This document shows positions 9,071 through 20,717 of a stretch of 47,763 nucleotides of DNA, piece after piece. The notes below the pieces were generated by a model. The model saw nothing but the letters and a program-made list of their open reading frames with translations, made no database searches and was not told the origin of the DNA. Source of the DNA: Desulfuromonas sp. (GTDB taxonomy: Bacteria; Desulfobacterota; Desulfuromonadia; Desulfuromonadales; Desulfuromonadaceae); contig PKUE01000186.1 in assembly GCA_002869685.1 (NCBI GenBank), positions 1 through 47,763 on the forward strand, read 5' to 3'. Within the stretch, counting starts at the first letter, position 1. Every line of letters begins with the position of its first letter. The translations under genes and the position numbers were made by a program.

Positions 9071-10141
9071 ATGGACCAGAGATATTACGATTTACTCAAG
9101 GAAATGTCGCAAACGCCAAGTCCTTCTGGGTTTGAACAACCGATTCAACGGGTTATCCGTCGTGTTCAAACCGGCATCGCCGATGACGTTAAAACCGATG
9201 TGATGGGGAATGTGATCTGTCGGCTTGACGGCCAGGGGGAGAACCGTCCCAAGGTGATGTTGGCCGGTCACTGCGACGAAATCGGTTTCATGATCAAATA
9301 CGTCGATGAAGAGGGGTTTATTTATTTTGCCCCCATCGGCGGTGTTGATGCCCATCTGGTGCCGGGGCAACGGGTCAATATCCACACCGCCAATGGTCCG
9401 GTGCTTGGCGTGGTGGGGAAAAAGCCGATTCATCTGATGGAGCCGAAAGATCGTGAGACCGTTGTTAAATTCAAAGAACAGTTTATCGACATCGGTTGTG
9501 GCAGTCAGGAAGAAACGCTGGCGTTGGTCGCTACCGGTGATCCGATCACCTTTGTTCCCAGCCTTGAGCGACTTCAGGGCGATCTGGTCACCTCACGCGC
9601 GTTTGATGACAAGATGGGCGCCTTTATCGTCACCCGGGTTTTGCAGGAAGTAAAACAGCGTGGAGCTGCTCCGGTTGATCTCTATTCGGTGACAACGGTT
9701 CAGGAGGAGATTGGTCTGCGCGGTGCATCTGCCAGTGTTTATGGCGTCAACCCCGATATTGGTATTGCCGTGGATGTCGGGTTCTCCAGCGATTTTCCCG
9801 GAATCAATAAAGCCGAGTTAGGAGATTTGCGTGTCGGCAAGGGGCCAATCATTGCCCGGGGCGCCAATATCAATCCGGTGTTGTTTGAACTGCTGGTAAC
9901 GACGGCCCAGCAGGAAAATATTCCCTATCAGGTGGTGGGGATGCCGCGGGCAACGGGCACCGATGCCAATGTCATGCAGCTCAGTCGTGGCGGTGTGGCG
10001 GCTGCCCTGGTCAGCGTGCCGTTGCGCTATATGCATTCACCTGTCGAGGTGTTGTCTCTGGCGGATCTTGAGGCGACCATTGCCCTGCTCAGTGCCGTTT
10101 TATACCGCATTGACTCTGCCGAGATGTTTATCCCGCAATAG
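9071..10141 (+). CDS. M42-family metallopeptidase (glutamyl aminopeptidase/FrvX-like)
   Basis: The 356-residue product matches the M42 di-zinc aminopeptidases: GHCDEIG (first metal histidine and aspartate), FDDKMG (bridging aspartate), QEEIGLRG (catalytic and metal glutamates), VDVGFS and a C-terminal histidine in YMHSPVE. Such enzymes form tetrahedral dodecamers in the cytoplasm that trim peptides. The start at ATG 9071 follows GGGGGAT at suitable spacing; the frame extends upstream only through the terminator region. Substrate preference cannot be told from sequence. Confidence 0.92.
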   Translation: MDQRYYDLLKEMSQTPSPSGFEQPIQRVIRRVQTGIADDVKTDVMGNVICRLDGQGENRPKVMLAGHCDEIGFMIKYVDEEGFIYFAPIGGVDAHLVPGQRVNIHTANGPVLGVVGKKPIHLMEPKDRETVVKFKEQFIDIGCGSQEETLALVATGDPITFVPSLERLQGDLVTSRAFDDKMGAFIVTRVLQEVKQRGAAPVDLYSVTTVQEEIGLRGASASVYGVNPDIGIAVDVGFSSDFPGINKAELGDLRVGKGPIIARGANINPVLFELLVTTAQQENIPYQVVGMPRATGTDANVMQLSRGGVAAALVSVPLRYMHSPVEVLSLADLEATIALLSAVLYRIDSAEMFIPQ

Positions 10142-10270
10142 GTGGGAGCAACCCTGAGGCACAAAGCGTGTCAACCATGTTAAAAATGGCTCAGGCCGGG
10201 GCTGCAGAGCTTGACGCTGGCCCCGATCAGCTATAAAATTTCGTCTTTAACCCGATACCATTCCAGATAA

Positions 10271-11755
<1,485 letters not shown>

Positions 11756-11782
11756 CGGTCCGTGGCAAAACGTAGTAGGCCG

Positions 11783-11816
11783 GAAGCCCGTATTATTACG
11801 GGCTTCTGTGCGTTTT
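11783..11816 (+). terminator. Hairpin between guaB and guaA (terminator or attenuator)
   Basis: A perfect 10-bp stem (11783-11792 with 11797-11806) and 4-base loop is followed by a T-containing tail ending in TTTT at 11812. The T tract is interrupted, so it may only partly stop transcription into guaA. Confidence 0.6.
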
Positions 11817-11862
11817 AGATCCACAATGACGGGCGGCTCTGTGTCGCCGGAGAAGAGAGAGT

Positions 11863-13422
11863 ATGGCAGACCTGCATAGCGAAAAAATTCTGATTCTTGA
11901 TTTTGGTTCCCAATATACCCAGCTGATTGCCCGCCGGGTACGCGAGGCCCATGTTTATTGTGAGTTGCATCCGTTTGATATGGACCTTGAGGCCATTCGC
12001 GCCTTTGCTCCCAACGGCATTATTTTGTCTGGAGGACCCAAGTCGGTGTACGACGAGGGCGCTCCTGCCGTCGAGGAAGCACTGTTTGAACTGGGCGTGC
12101 CGGTACTGGGGATCTGCTATGGCATGCAATTGCTCAACCGCCACTTTGGCGGGTACGTTGTTCCCGCGGGAAAACGGGAGTACGGGCATGCCGATCTGCT
12201 CAGCCAGGGGCAACCCGGCCCGCTGTTTGACAGCTTCTTTGTTGAGGGCAAAAGTCCGGTATGGATGAGTCATGGTGACCACGTCGAGCAGGTAGCCGAC
12301 GGCTTTGAAGTGGTTGGCGCCACCGACAATGCTCCGGTCTGTGCGATTCAGAATGTCGCGCGGAATCTCTACGGAGTCCAGTTTCATCCCGAAGTTAATC
12401 ACACCCCGCGTGGTGAAGTGCTGATTGACACCTTTGTTCGCAAGATCTGCGGTTGCAGCGGTCAGTGGACACCGGGCCAGATCATCGAAGATGCCATTGT
12501 CCGTATCCGTGAGCAGGTTGGCAGCGATCAGGTTATTCTCGGTCTGTCCGGCGGGGTGGATTCTTCCGTGGCCGCCGCTCTGATTCACCGGGCTATTGGT
12601 GATCAACTGACCTGCGTGTTTGTTGATAACGGTCTGTTGCGCCTCAATGAAGGCGATCAGGTGATGAATACCTTTGCCGAGAACCTCGGCGTAAAGGTGA
12701 TCCGGGTCGATGCCGAAGAGCGCTTCCTGTCCGCTCTGGCGGGAGAAACCGATCCGGAGAAAAAGCGTAAAATCATTGGCGGGTTGTTTGTCGATATTTT
12801 CGAGGAAGAGTCCAACAAACTCACCGACGCCAAATGGCTGGCCCAGGGCACTATTTATCCTGACGTCATTGAGTCTGCCGGTGCCAAAACCGGCAAGGCA
12901 CACAACATCAAGAGTCACCATAACGTCGGCGGCCTGCCCGACTACATGAAACTGCAACTGCTCGAACCGCTGCGTGAACTGTTTAAAGACGAAGTGCGTA
13001 CCGTCGGTGAAGAGCTGGGTCTGCCGCACCAGATGGTGTGGCGCCATCCGTTCCCCGGTCCGGGTTTGGGCGTGCGTATTCTCGGAGAAATTAAAAAAGA
13101 ATATGCCGATATCCTGCGTCAGGCCGATGCCATCTACATTGAAGAACTCTATCGTACCGGACATTACGAAAAGATCAGCCAGGCGTTCGCCGTGTTCCTG
13201 CCGGTAAAAAGCGTTGGCGTTATGGGCGACGGCCGCACCTACGAATATGTTGTGGCGTTGCGCGCTGTGGAAACCAAAGATTTCATGACCGCAGGCTGGT
13301 ATCCCATGCCGTATGCGGACTTGGCGCGGATCAGTAGCCGGATTATCAACGAAGTCAAAGGGATCAACCGGGTAACGTACGATATTTCCAGTAAGCCACC
13401 GGCAACGATTGAGTGGGAATAA
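11863..13422 (+). CDS. guaA: GMP synthase (glutamine-hydrolysing)
   Basis: Converts XMP to GMP with ATP and glutamine. The 519-residue protein has an N-terminal class I glutamine amidotransferase domain with nucleophile C85 in LGICYGMQ and the histidine/glutamate of QFHPEV, then the ATP pyrophosphatase domain with the PP-loop LSGGVDSS and the C-terminal dimerisation domain ending in PPATIEWE, the usual GuaA end. AGAGAGAG precedes the ATG. A long antisense frame over this gene is a coding shadow. Confidence 0.98.
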   Translation: MADLHSEKILILDFGSQYTQLIARRVREAHVYCELHPFDMDLEAIRAFAPNGIILSGGPKSVYDEGAPAVEEALFELGVPVLGICYGMQLLNRHFGGYVVPAGKREYGHADLLSQGQPGPLFDSFFVEGKSPVWMSHGDHVEQVADGFEVVGATDNAPVCAIQNVARNLYGVQFHPEVNHTPRGEVLIDTFVRKICGCSGQWTPGQIIEDAIVRIREQVGSDQVILGLSGGVDSSVAAALIHRAIGDQLTCVFVDNGLLRLNEGDQVMNTFAENLGVKVIRVDAEERFLSALAGETDPEKKRKIIGGLFVDIFEEESNKLTDAKWLAQGTIYPDVIESAGAKTGKAHNIKSHHNVGGLPDYMKLQLLEPLRELFKDEVRTVGEELGLPHQMVWRHPFPGPGLGVRILGEIKKEYADILRQADAIYIEELYRTGHYEKISQAFAVFLPVKSVGVMGDGRTYEYVVALRAVETKDFMTAGWYPMPYADLARISSRIINEVKGINRVTYDISSKPPATIEWE

Positions 13423-13443
13423 TCCCACAGCTGATCAGGAATG

Positions 13444-13471
13444 AAAAGGGATGCCAGGCGGCATCCCTTTT
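13444..13471. terminator. Bidirectional terminator between guaA and the comEA-like gene
   Basis: A 12-bp stem (13444-13455 with 13460-13471) has AAAA on one side and TTTTTT on the other, so it can serve guaA on the plus strand and the convergent HhH gene on the minus strand. Confidence 0.9.
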
Positions 13472-13483
13472 TTGTTGCTAGTG

Positions 13484-13753
13484 CTATTGCACGCAGAGCT
13501 GATTGCTCATTTTTGCCAGGGAGGACGCACCGATCCCCTTGATGTCACTTAGTTGTTCTACCGATGAGAACTTGCCATGCGTCGTGCGGTAGGCGATAAT
13601 TTTTTCAGCGGTTTGCGGGCCAATCCCTTTGACGCTCTGTAATTGCTGGGCTGTCGCTGTATTGATGTTCACTGGAACGCTGGCGCAAGCGATCCCCAGA
13701 GTAAACAGCAGCAGGATTGAGACGAGCAGGGCTTGTTTCAGGGCTGATTTCAT
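13484..13753 (-). CDS. Secreted helix-hairpin-helix protein, ComEA-like
   Basis: The 89-residue protein has a signal peptide (about residues 1-25) and a single HhH domain pair with the VNINTATAQQL start and two hairpins, GIGPQTAEKI and GIGASSLAKM. This is the DNA-binding domain of ComEA, the periplasmic receptor in natural transformation, but many Gram-negatives carry such short versions with no proven competence role. It is monocistronic here, with AGGAGAC upstream of the ATG. No other com genes are in the window. Confidence 0.88.
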   Translation of the reverse strand: MKSALKQALLVSILLLFTLGIACASVPVNINTATAQQLQSVKGIGPQTAEKIIAYRTTHGKFSSVEQLSDIKGIGASSLAKMSNQLCVQ

Positions 13754-13862
13754 CGTACGGTCTCCTTGTTGTGTATGAGGTGAAAATTAGGTTTTTGCAA
13801 TATAACAAGCGCGGCAAAAGAAGTGAATATTTTTATTATTTTTTATAAATGTGGAGATTTAA

Positions 13863-14441
13863 ATGTCTGGCATGGCTAAGGCGGCAGTGTTCCTTGACCG
13901 GGATGGAACGATTAATGTGGAGCGGGACTACCTGTTTCGCATTGAGGACTTTTCTTTTATCGCAGGAGTGCCTCAGGCGATTCGGCGTCTGAATGAAGCG
14001 GGCTTTCTGGTCGTGGTTGTGACGAATCAATCCGGGGTGGCACGGGGCTATTACCGGGAAGAGGATGTTGAACGGCTGCATGCCCACATTTCCCACCAGC
14101 TGGCCACGATTGGCGCGCGCGTCGATGGTTATTATTATTGCCCTCATCATCCATCGAGCGGTAACGCGCCTTATGTACAAGCCTGCGACTGTCGCAAAGG
14201 GCGTCCCGGTATGTTGTTGGACGCAGCCCGTGATCTGAAGATTGACCTGTCCCGTTCGTGGATGGTTGGCGATAAAACGGCAGATGTTGATGCCGGTCTG
14301 GCCGCAGGTTGTACCCCCGTCCTGGTACGCAGTGGCTATGGCGAGCAAGAACAGACCAAGATTGATCCGCAGCAGGTTACGGTATGTGACGATCTGAGCG
14401 CCGCTGTCGATGTGATCCTGGATAACACCGCGAAGCCGTGA
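13863..14441 (+). CDS. gmhB: D-glycero-beta-D-manno-heptose-1,7-bisphosphate 7-phosphatase
   Basis: HAD-superfamily phosphatase of the histidinol-phosphatase/GmhB group, acting in ADP-heptose synthesis for the LPS core. The 192-residue product has the DxDGT nucleophile motif FLDRDGTIN near residue 10, VVVTNQSG (motif II), a C-x-H...C-x-C zinc site (YCPHHPS ... CDCRKG) characteristic of GmhB, and the acidic motif GDKTADVDAG. The ATG at 13863 has GGAG upstream. It stands alone, away from other LPS genes; a related HAD phosphatase role cannot be fully excluded. Confidence 0.92.
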   Translation: MSGMAKAAVFLDRDGTINVERDYLFRIEDFSFIAGVPQAIRRLNEAGFLVVVVTNQSGVARGYYREEDVERLHAHISHQLATIGARVDGYYYCPHHPSSGNAPYVQACDCRKGRPGMLLDAARDLKIDLSRSWMVGDKTADVDAGLAAGCTPVLVRSGYGEQEQTKIDPQQVTVCDDLSAAVDVILDNTAKP

Positions 14442-14623
14442 GTCTTTTTGTTCGGTTTGGCCCGCGAGCCAGTAGATGATCTCTGTAATGGGAAAGTGGT
14501 TTTTCCGCCGAAAAATCTGACGGATTTCACGGCCGATCATGGTATGATCTGTCATCTTTAAGCGCGCTGGAATGTCGAGCGAGCAACCTCTGAAACTCAG
14601 CCATCTCGAATAAGGACGTCTCT

Positions 14624-15232
14624 GTGTCACGTACTCTGGTTCTTGCCTCTACCAGCCCCTATCGTCAGCAATTGCTACGCCAGTTGGGAGTGCCCTTTGC
14701 TGCCGTGGCACCGGTTGGTGATGAAGTGATCGACCAGCAGGTGGCGCCGGAGTTGCTGGTTAAACATCTGGCTCTGCAGAAAGCCAATAGTATCCGTGAC
14801 CGTTTTGATGACGCCCTGATTATCGGTTCCGATCAGGTCTTTGTCGACCCGCGTGGCCGTATCCTTGGCAAACCCGGCAATGCCAGTGCTGCCTGCCGTC
14901 AGCTCAAGATGATGGCGGGGCATACCCATGTGTTCTATACCGGATTGGCGGTGGTGGATTGTCGTAGTGGCCAATCCTTGGTGGACTATGTTCCGTTTTC
15001 GGTGACATTACGCCCTTTGACTGCCGAGCAGATCGATTATTATGTCGCCGAGGAGAAGCCCTGGGATTGTGCGGGATCGTTCAAGATCGAGGGTCTGGGG
15101 ATTTCATTGATGGAACGGATGGAGGGGGAAGACTATTCCAGTCTGATCGGCTTGCCGCTGATCCGTCTGACCACCATGCTGGCTGAGTGTGGTGTCGATG
15201 TGCTTTCACCTCGCCCCAATGTGTGTCGTTAA
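14624..15232 (+). CDS. Maf-family nucleotide pyrophosphatase, YceF type
   Basis: The 202-residue product starts at a GTG with AAGGA upstream. It shows the Maf signature LASTSPYRQQLL, IIGSDQV, the GKPG loop, FYTGLAV and the C-A-G-S-F-K-I-E-G-x-G-I-S-L segment diagnostic of the YceF subgroup, which hydrolyses m7GTP-like nucleotides, rather than the dTTP/UTP-acting YhdE group. These enzymes are thought to clean modified nucleotides from the cytoplasmic pool. The subgroup call is from remembered family sequence, not alignment. Confidence 0.9.
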   Translation: MSRTLVLASTSPYRQQLLRQLGVPFAAVAPVGDEVIDQQVAPELLVKHLALQKANSIRDRFDDALIIGSDQVFVDPRGRILGKPGNASAACRQLKMMAGHTHVFYTGLAVVDCRSGQSLVDYVPFSVTLRPLTAEQIDYYVAEEKPWDCAGSFKIEGLGISLMERMEGEDYSSLIGLPLIRLTTMLAECGVDVLSPRPNVCR

Positions 15233-15281
15233 CCTTTCTTTTTGACCTGCCTGGGTCTTTATAACGCGGATAGACAGTCTT

Positions 15282-18200
15282 ATGGAACACGCCAATTTTG
15301 TGCATTTGCACTTGCATAGTCAGTACAGCCTTCTCGATGGTGCCATTAAAATTCCCAACCTGATCGAACGGGTAAAGGAATACAAAATGCCCGCTGTGGC
15401 TATCACCGATCACGGCAATATGTTCGGCGCTATGGAGTTTTTTACCAAAGCAACGGCTGCCGGTGTCAAGCCGATAATCGGTTGTGAAGTGTATGTGGCC
15501 CCAGGGAAACGTTTCGAAAAAAGTAATGCCCGGGGCTCGTCGGAAGCCTCGTATCACCTGGTCTTACTCTGCCAGAATAAAATTGGTTATCGTAATCTGT
15601 GCTACCTGGTATCAACGGCCTATCGCGAAGGATTTTATTACAAACCGCGCATCGACTGGGATCTGCTGGTAGAGCACAATGAGGGGCTGATCGCCATGAG
15701 TGCTTGTCTGGGCGGGGAAATTCCGACCCTGATCAACCTTGGTCGTCAGGATGAGGCGGAAACCCGTGCCGAACAGATGGCGCAGATTTTTGACAATGAC
15801 CGCTTCTATCTGGAGTTGCAGGAAAACAATATTCCAGAACAGACTACGGCCAACAATGGTCTGATCGAGATTGGTGGCAAGCTCGGATTACCACTGGTCG
15901 CGACCAACGATTGCCACTATCTGACCCGCGAAGATGCGTACGCCCATGAAGTGTTGCTGTGTATTCAAACCGGCAAAACCATGGATGACGAGAAGCGCAT
16001 GCGTTTTGCCAACGACGGTTTCTACGTGAGGACGCCGGACGAGATGCGTGAGTTGTTCGGGCATGTTCCAGAAGCGCTGGACAATACCGTCGAGATCGCC
16101 CAGCGCTGTAATCTCGATTTCGATTTCAGTACCTACCACTTCCCGCAATACGAAAAGCCTAAAGACAAGACTCTGGACGAGGTGTTGGAGGAGATGGCCC
16201 GTGATGGTCTTGAAGAGCGGCTGAAAATGATCCGTTCCCTGCGTCCCGACTTCAGCGCCGAGGAAGAGAAGGTCTATCGCGACCGGCTGGAACGCGAGTT
16301 GAAGACTATTCGCGATATGGGCTTCCCCGGTTATTTCATCATTGTCGCCGACTTTATCAACTGGGCCAAAGATCATGATATTCCGGTCGGTCCCGGTCGT
16401 GGTAGTGCGGCGGGCAGTCTGGTTGCATTCTCCATTCGCATCACTGATATTGACCCGATCCCTTACGACCTGCTGTTCGAACGTTTCCTTAATCCCGAGC
16501 GGATCTCCATGCCGGATATCGACGTCGACTTCTGTATCTATGGCCGTGAGAAGGTCATTCACTACGTCCAGGAAAAATACGGTGCACCCAATGTTGCCCA
16601 GATCATCACTTTTGGAACTCTGGGAGCCAAAGGGGTGATTAAAGACGTTGGCCGGGCGCTGAATATGCCGTATGGCGAGGTGGATAAACTCTCCAAACTG
16701 GTTCCGGCGGTGCTGAACATTACCCTCAAAGATGCTTTGGCCCAAGAGCCGCGCATTCAGGAGATGGCCAAGTCCGATGTGCGGGTAAAAGAGCTGCTCA
16801 ATGTCGCCCTGTCGCTGGAGGGGTTGACCCGTCACGCGTCAACACACGCGGCTGGGGTTGTGGTCACGCCTAATCCGCTGACCGATTATCTGCCCTTGTA
16901 CACCGACCAGAAATCGGGCGGTCAGGTCACTCAGTTCCCGATGAGCTATGTTGAAAAGATCGGTCTGGTCAAGTTCGACTTTCTCGGTTTGAAAACCCTG
17001 ACGGTTATTGATAACGCCCTGCGACTGATCCATTCATCCCAGAACCCCGACTTTGATCTCAAGGTGATAGGTGACGATGACGACGCCACCTATCAATTAC
17101 TCAGTCGCGGTGACACCACCGGTGTTTTCCAGCTTGAGTCCTCCGGGATGAAGGAGTTGCTGGTCAAGCTCAAACCCAACTGCTTCGAAGATATCATCGC
17201 CGCCTGCGCCCTGTACCGTCCCGGCCCGCTGGGATCGGGCATGGTAGATGACTTCATCCTGCGAAAACATGGCCAAAAGGACATCGTTTACGATTTCCCT
17301 CAACTTGAGCCAATCCTCAAGGATACCTATGGGGTTATCGTTTATCAGGAACAGGTTATGCTGATTGCCCAGACCCTGGCGAACTATTCGCTGGGTGGCG
17401 CGGACTTGCTGCGCCGGGCAATGGGGAAAAAGAAGCCCGAGGAGATGGAGAAGCAGAAGGTCTTGTTTCTCAATGGCGCCAAAGAGAATAAACTCGACGC
17501 TAAAAAAGCCGAGGCGGTCTTTGACCTGATGGCCAAGTTTGCCGCTTACGGTTTTAACAAATCGCACTCGGCCGCTTACGCCCTGGTAGCCTACCATACG
17601 GCCTACCTTAAGGCGCACTATCCGGTTGAGTTTATGGCGGCACTGCTCACCGAGGATATGGAAAATACCGACAAGGTGATCAAGAATATCGCCGAAGTTC
17701 GTGCCATGGGGATCGAAGTGTTGCCGCCCGATATCAATGCCTCAATCCGTTCGTTTACCGTGCATGAAAATGCCATGCGTTTCGGTCTGGGGGCGGTCAA
17801 AGGGGTTGGTACTGCGGCGCTGGATTCCATTATCCATATTCGTGAGCAGGACGGACCTTACGAGTCGTTGAACGATTTTTGCGAGCGTGTTGATCTGAGT
17901 AAAGTTAACAAGAAAGTTGTAGACGCTCTGATTAAATGTGGCGCATTCGATTCCCTCGGCGGCAAACGCGCCCAGTATATGGAAGCGTTGGAACATGCCA
18001 TGGAAGTTGGTCAGCAGGTACAACGCGAGAAACAGCAGGGGCAGGAATCGTTGTTTGGCATGGAGGAGATGGTGTCACGCAGCGGCAGCAGCTACGGTGA
18101 ATTGCCCGATGTTGAAGAATGGAACGACAAACTGCGTCTTAACAACGAAAAAGAAGCGCTGGGCTTTTATATCACCGGCCATCCGCTGTCGCGTTACAGT

Positions 18201-18758
18201 GAGGATATCAAGCGGTTTGCCACCTGTGAACTGGCGGGACTGATTGAACGCAGCGACAAGGAAGAGGTCCGGGTATGCGGTATCGTTTCCGGCAAAAAAG
18301 AGCTGGTCACCAAAAAAGGGGATCGCATGGCCTTTGTCACCCTCGAAGATTTGACCGGCTCTCTGGAAGTGGTGGTCTTCCCGGAAGCGTTTCAGGCGGC
18401 GATGGACTACCTGGGTGGTGATGAACCGTTGATGGTCTACGGCACTCTCGATGCGGGAGAGGACAGCTGCAAAGTGTTGGCCAATGAAATTCTGTTGCTG
18501 CACGATGTAAAAGAGCGGCAAACGTCTAAAATTCACATTCGCCTGACCACGCCGGGACTGACCGATGATCAGCTTCAGACCCTGAAACATACGTTGATGC
18601 GCTATTCAGGATCGTGCGCTGTTATCCTGCATATGGTTGTTCCTAATCGAAGTGAGACAAGGGTGCGGGTTGCCAAAGAATTCAGCGTTGCGGCCAGTGA
18701 TGCTTTTGTCGCTGCCGTGGAAAAATTGTTTGGATACAATGTTGTCACCTTCGAATGA
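15282..18758 (+). CDS. dnaE: DNA polymerase III subunit alpha
   Basis: Replicative polymerase, 1158 residues, the normal DnaE1 length. It has an N-terminal PHP domain (FVHLHLHSQYSLLDG), the catalytic aspartates in PDIDVDFC around residues 411-416 plus the later FDFLGLKTL segment, HhH and OB-fold regions toward the C-terminus (the OB fold at about residues 1000-1080) and a beta-clamp-like binding stretch QESLF near residue 925. The ATG at 15282 follows Maf by 49 bases without a strong ribosome site. accA follows on the same strand, as in E. coli, where dnaE and accA are also neighbours. Confidence 0.98.
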   Translation: MEHANFVHLHLHSQYSLLDGAIKIPNLIERVKEYKMPAVAITDHGNMFGAMEFFTKATAAGVKPIIGCEVYVAPGKRFEKSNARGSSEASYHLVLLCQNKIGYRNLCYLVSTAYREGFYYKPRIDWDLLVEHNEGLIAMSACLGGEIPTLINLGRQDEAETRAEQMAQIFDNDRFYLELQENNIPEQTTANNGLIEIGGKLGLPLVATNDCHYLTREDAYAHEVLLCIQTGKTMDDEKRMRFANDGFYVRTPDEMRELFGHVPEALDNTVEIAQRCNLDFDFSTYHFPQYEKPKDKTLDEVLEEMARDGLEERLKMIRSLRPDFSAEEEKVYRDRLERELKTIRDMGFPGYFIIVADFINWAKDHDIPVGPGRGSAAGSLVAFSIRITDIDPIPYDLLFERFLNPERISMPDIDVDFCIYGREKVIHYVQEKYGAPNVAQIITFGTLGAKGVIKDVGRALNMPYGEVDKLSKLVPAVLNITLKDALAQEPRIQEMAKSDVRVKELLNVALSLEGLTRHASTHAAGVVVTPNPLTDYLPLYTDQKSGGQVTQFPMSYVEKIGLVKFDFLGLKTLTVIDNALRLIHSSQNPDFDLKVIGDDDDATYQLLSRGDTTGVFQLESSGMKELLVKLKPNCFEDIIAACALYRPGPLGSGMVDDFILRKHGQKDIVYDFPQLEPILKDTYGVIVYQEQVMLIAQTLANYSLGGADLLRRAMGKKKPEEMEKQKVLFLNGAKENKLDAKKAEAVFDLMAKFAAYGFNKSHSAAYALVAYHTAYLKAHYPVEFMAALLTEDMENTDKVIKNIAEVRAMGIEVLPPDINASIRSFTVHENAMRFGLGAVKGVGTAALDSIIHIREQDGPYESLNDFCERVDLSKVNKKVVDALIKCGAFDSLGGKRAQYMEALEHAMEVGQQVQREKQQGQESLFGMEEMVSRSGSSYGELPDVEEWNDKLRLNNEKEALGFYITGHPLSRYSEDIKRFATCELAGLIERSDKEEVRVCGIVSGKKELVTKKGDRMAFVTLEDLTGSLEVVVFPEAFQAAMDYLGGDEPLMVYGTLDAGEDSCKVLANEILLLHDVKERQTSKIHIRLTTPGLTDDQLQTLKHTLMRYSGSCAVILHMVVPNRSETRVRVAKEFSVAASDAFVAAVEKLFGYNVVTFE

Positions 18759-18951
18759 TTAGGCTACCATGTACCGATTAAGCTGAATCGATTGGAGGAG
18801 AGTTGTCATCACTGCGGAGGGATGACGGCTGTCGATATTCTGGAGCACTAAAAACGCAAAGCAGCGCAGGTTCAAGGGGGCTGTTTTTTGCCGATAAAGA
18901 TGACGTCCGGCCAAACAATGGTGTTGGGTGGACGGGGGATGGGAGAGCCTC

Positions 18952-19920
18952 ATGCAAGCATATCTGGATTTTGAGAAACCTTTGGTTGATCTCGAACAGA
19001 AAATCCTCGAGTTAAGAGAATATTCAACGGAAAGCGTTGATTTCAGCAGCGAACTGCTAAAGCTGGAGAAAAAAGCGGAAAAACTTCGGGAAGATATCTT
19101 TTCCAAATTGACCCGCTGGCAACGTACCCAGCTGGCCCGTCATCCGGGACGGCCGTTTACCCTCGATTTTATCCAGCATATTTTTACTGATTGGTTTGAA
19201 TTGCACGGCGATCGCAACTTTGCCGATGACCCGGCGCTGGTCTGTGGTTTTGCCCGCTTTGAAGGGCAGCCCTGTGCCGTAATCGGGCATCAGAAGGGGC
19301 GTGACACCAAAGAGAAGGTCATTCGCAATTTCGGTATGCCCAATCCTGAAGGCTATCGCAAAGCTCTGCGGATCATGCAACTGGCCGAGCAGTTTGGCTT
19401 GCCGGTGTTTACCTTTGTCGATACTCCCGGTGCCTATCCCGGTATCGGCGCCGAAGAACGCGGTCAGGCTGAAGCGATTGCCCGCAACCTGCGTGAGATG
19501 GCAGCGTTGAAAGTCCCGGTCATTGTCACGGTCACCGGCGAAGGTGGTTCCGGTGGTGCGCTGGCGATTGCCGTGGGTAACCGGGTTCTGATGATGGAAT
19601 ATTCTGTTTACTCAGTTATTTCGCCGGAAGGGTGTGCGGCAATTTTATGGAGTGACGGTGCCAAAGGTCCCCAGGCCGCTGAAGCACTTAAACTGACGGC
19701 TGCTGATATCAATGAACTAGGCTGTATTATCGACGATGTGATTGAAGAACCCCTCGGTGGTGCACACAACGATGTCAAACTGGCGGCTGAAAATGTCAAA
19801 CAGTGTCTGAAAAAACATCTGGAAGAGTTACAGCAGCTCTCCGGTGACGAATTGATTGAGCAGCGCTACGAGAAATTCCGCGCCATGACCGTCATGCAGG
19901 AAGTGGTGGCGGAGGGCTAG
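18952..19920 (+). CDS. accA: Acetyl-CoA carboxylase carboxyltransferase subunit alpha
   Basis: Alpha subunit of the carboxyltransferase that makes malonyl-CoA for fatty acid synthesis, working with AccD. The 322-residue product is of normal length and starts at ATG 18952 with GGGAGAG upstream; homologues start with this M-x-A-Y-L-D-F-E-K-P segment, so the 24-base upstream extension is not used. Conserved blocks include [33 protein letters not shown] and [11 protein letters not shown] 193-base leader separates it from dnaE. Confidence 0.97.
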   Translation: MQAYLDFEKPLVDLEQKILELREYSTESVDFSSELLKLEKKAEKLREDIFSKLTRWQRTQLARHPGRPFTLDFIQHIFTDWFELHGDRNFADDPALVCGFARFEGQPCAVIGHQKGRDTKEKVIRNFGMPNPEGYRKALRIMQLAEQFGLPVFTFVDTPGAYPGIGAEERGQAEAIARNLREMAALKVPVIVTVTGEGGSGGALAIAVGNRVLMMEYSVYSVISPEGCAAILWSDGAKGPQAAEALKLTAADINELGCIIDDVIEEPLGGAHNDVKLAAENVKQCLKKHLEELQQLSGDELIEQRYEKFRAMTVMQEVVAEG

Positions 19921-19923
19921 GGC

Positions 19924-20685
19924 GTGAGGCTGTGGCGTTATCTGTTCACCCTCGCAATGGTCGCCTTGTTGGCGGGATGCTCGGCGCCAGCGCCAAAAGT
20001 GACCCCACCGGCGACCCATAGCGATGGCACGCCGCTTAAAGGGTGGCAGCGCCCCTACGAAGTTTATGGCGTCTCCTATACGCCGCTGCTGAGCCATGAA
20101 GGGTTCAGTGAAGAAGGCATTGCCAGCTGGTATGGCAAAGACTTCCATGGTCGTAAAACCAGCAATGGCGAAATTTACGACATGTATGCCATGACCGCGG
20201 CCCATAAAACCCTGCCGCTGGGAGTGTTTGTCCAGGTGGACAATCTGACCAACGGTAAAACCGCGGTGGTGCGAGTGAATGACCGCGGGCCGTTTGTCGC
20301 CGGTCGGGTCATTGACCTCTCGTACACCGCAGCCAGTCGACTTGGGGTTGTTGGACCCGGAACCGCACGAGTCCGTGTTACCGCGCTGGGGTACCAACAG
20401 ATGGACGATCGTGGCCAGCCCCATTACACCTTGCCATCGTCGGTGCAAACGGGGCCTTTCACCGTTCAAGTGGGCGCGTTTACCCAGCAGCAGAATGCCC
20501 TGCGTCTGGCTGACAAGCTGCGCGGACAATACGGTCGCGCGGATGTTCAGCAGGCCTGGGTCAACGGGCAACTGTTTTATCGAGTGAGGGCTGGAGAATA
20601 TGCGTCTTTGCCTGCCGCTGAACAGGGGCGTGACGCTCTGGCGGCCCAGGGACATGGGCGTGGCTTTGTCGTTGCCATTGATTGA
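19924..20685 (+). CDS. rlpA: RlpA-type lipoprotein (DPBB and SPOR domains)
   Basis: The 253-residue lipoprotein starts at GTG, three bases after the accA stop, so it is likely translated from the same message. Signal and lipobox LLAGC come first, then the double-psi beta-barrel domain (about residues 55-150) with the catalytic-type GIASWYGKDFHGRKTSNGE region shortened here to its core GIASWYGK and the NDRGPF motif, and a C-terminal SPOR domain (about 178-252) that binds denuded glycan at the septum. RlpA acts as a lytic transglycosylase on naked glycan strands in some species. Confidence 0.93.
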   Translation: MRLWRYLFTLAMVALLAGCSAPAPKVTPPATHSDGTPLKGWQRPYEVYGVSYTPLLSHEGFSEEGIASWYGKDFHGRKTSNGEIYDMYAMTAAHKTLPLGVFVQVDNLTNGKTAVVRVNDRGPFVAGRVIDLSYTAASRLGVVGPGTARVRVTALGYQQMDDRGQPHYTLPSSVQTGPFTVQVGAFTQQQNALRLADKLRGQYGRADVQQAWVNGQLFYRVRAGEYASLPAAEQGRDALAAQGHGRGFVVAID

Positions 20686-20717
20686 CGACGGCACGTTGCC
20701 GTTCGGATCAAGACAAT

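Noticed and set aside
11815-13428. 537-codon minus-strand open frame across guaA
   Set aside because: It lies wholly antisense to an unmistakable guaA, has no ribosome site or family motif, and its residues mirror guaA codon bias.
14442-14623. Short minus-strand frames between gmhB and the maf-type gene
   Set aside because: They run antisense into gmhB with no ribosome site; the gap shows no convincing promoter or RNA.
18803-19015. 70-codon frame starting at TTG before accA
   Set aside because: It overlaps accA in another frame and has no recognisable sequence; kept only as a possible leader feature.
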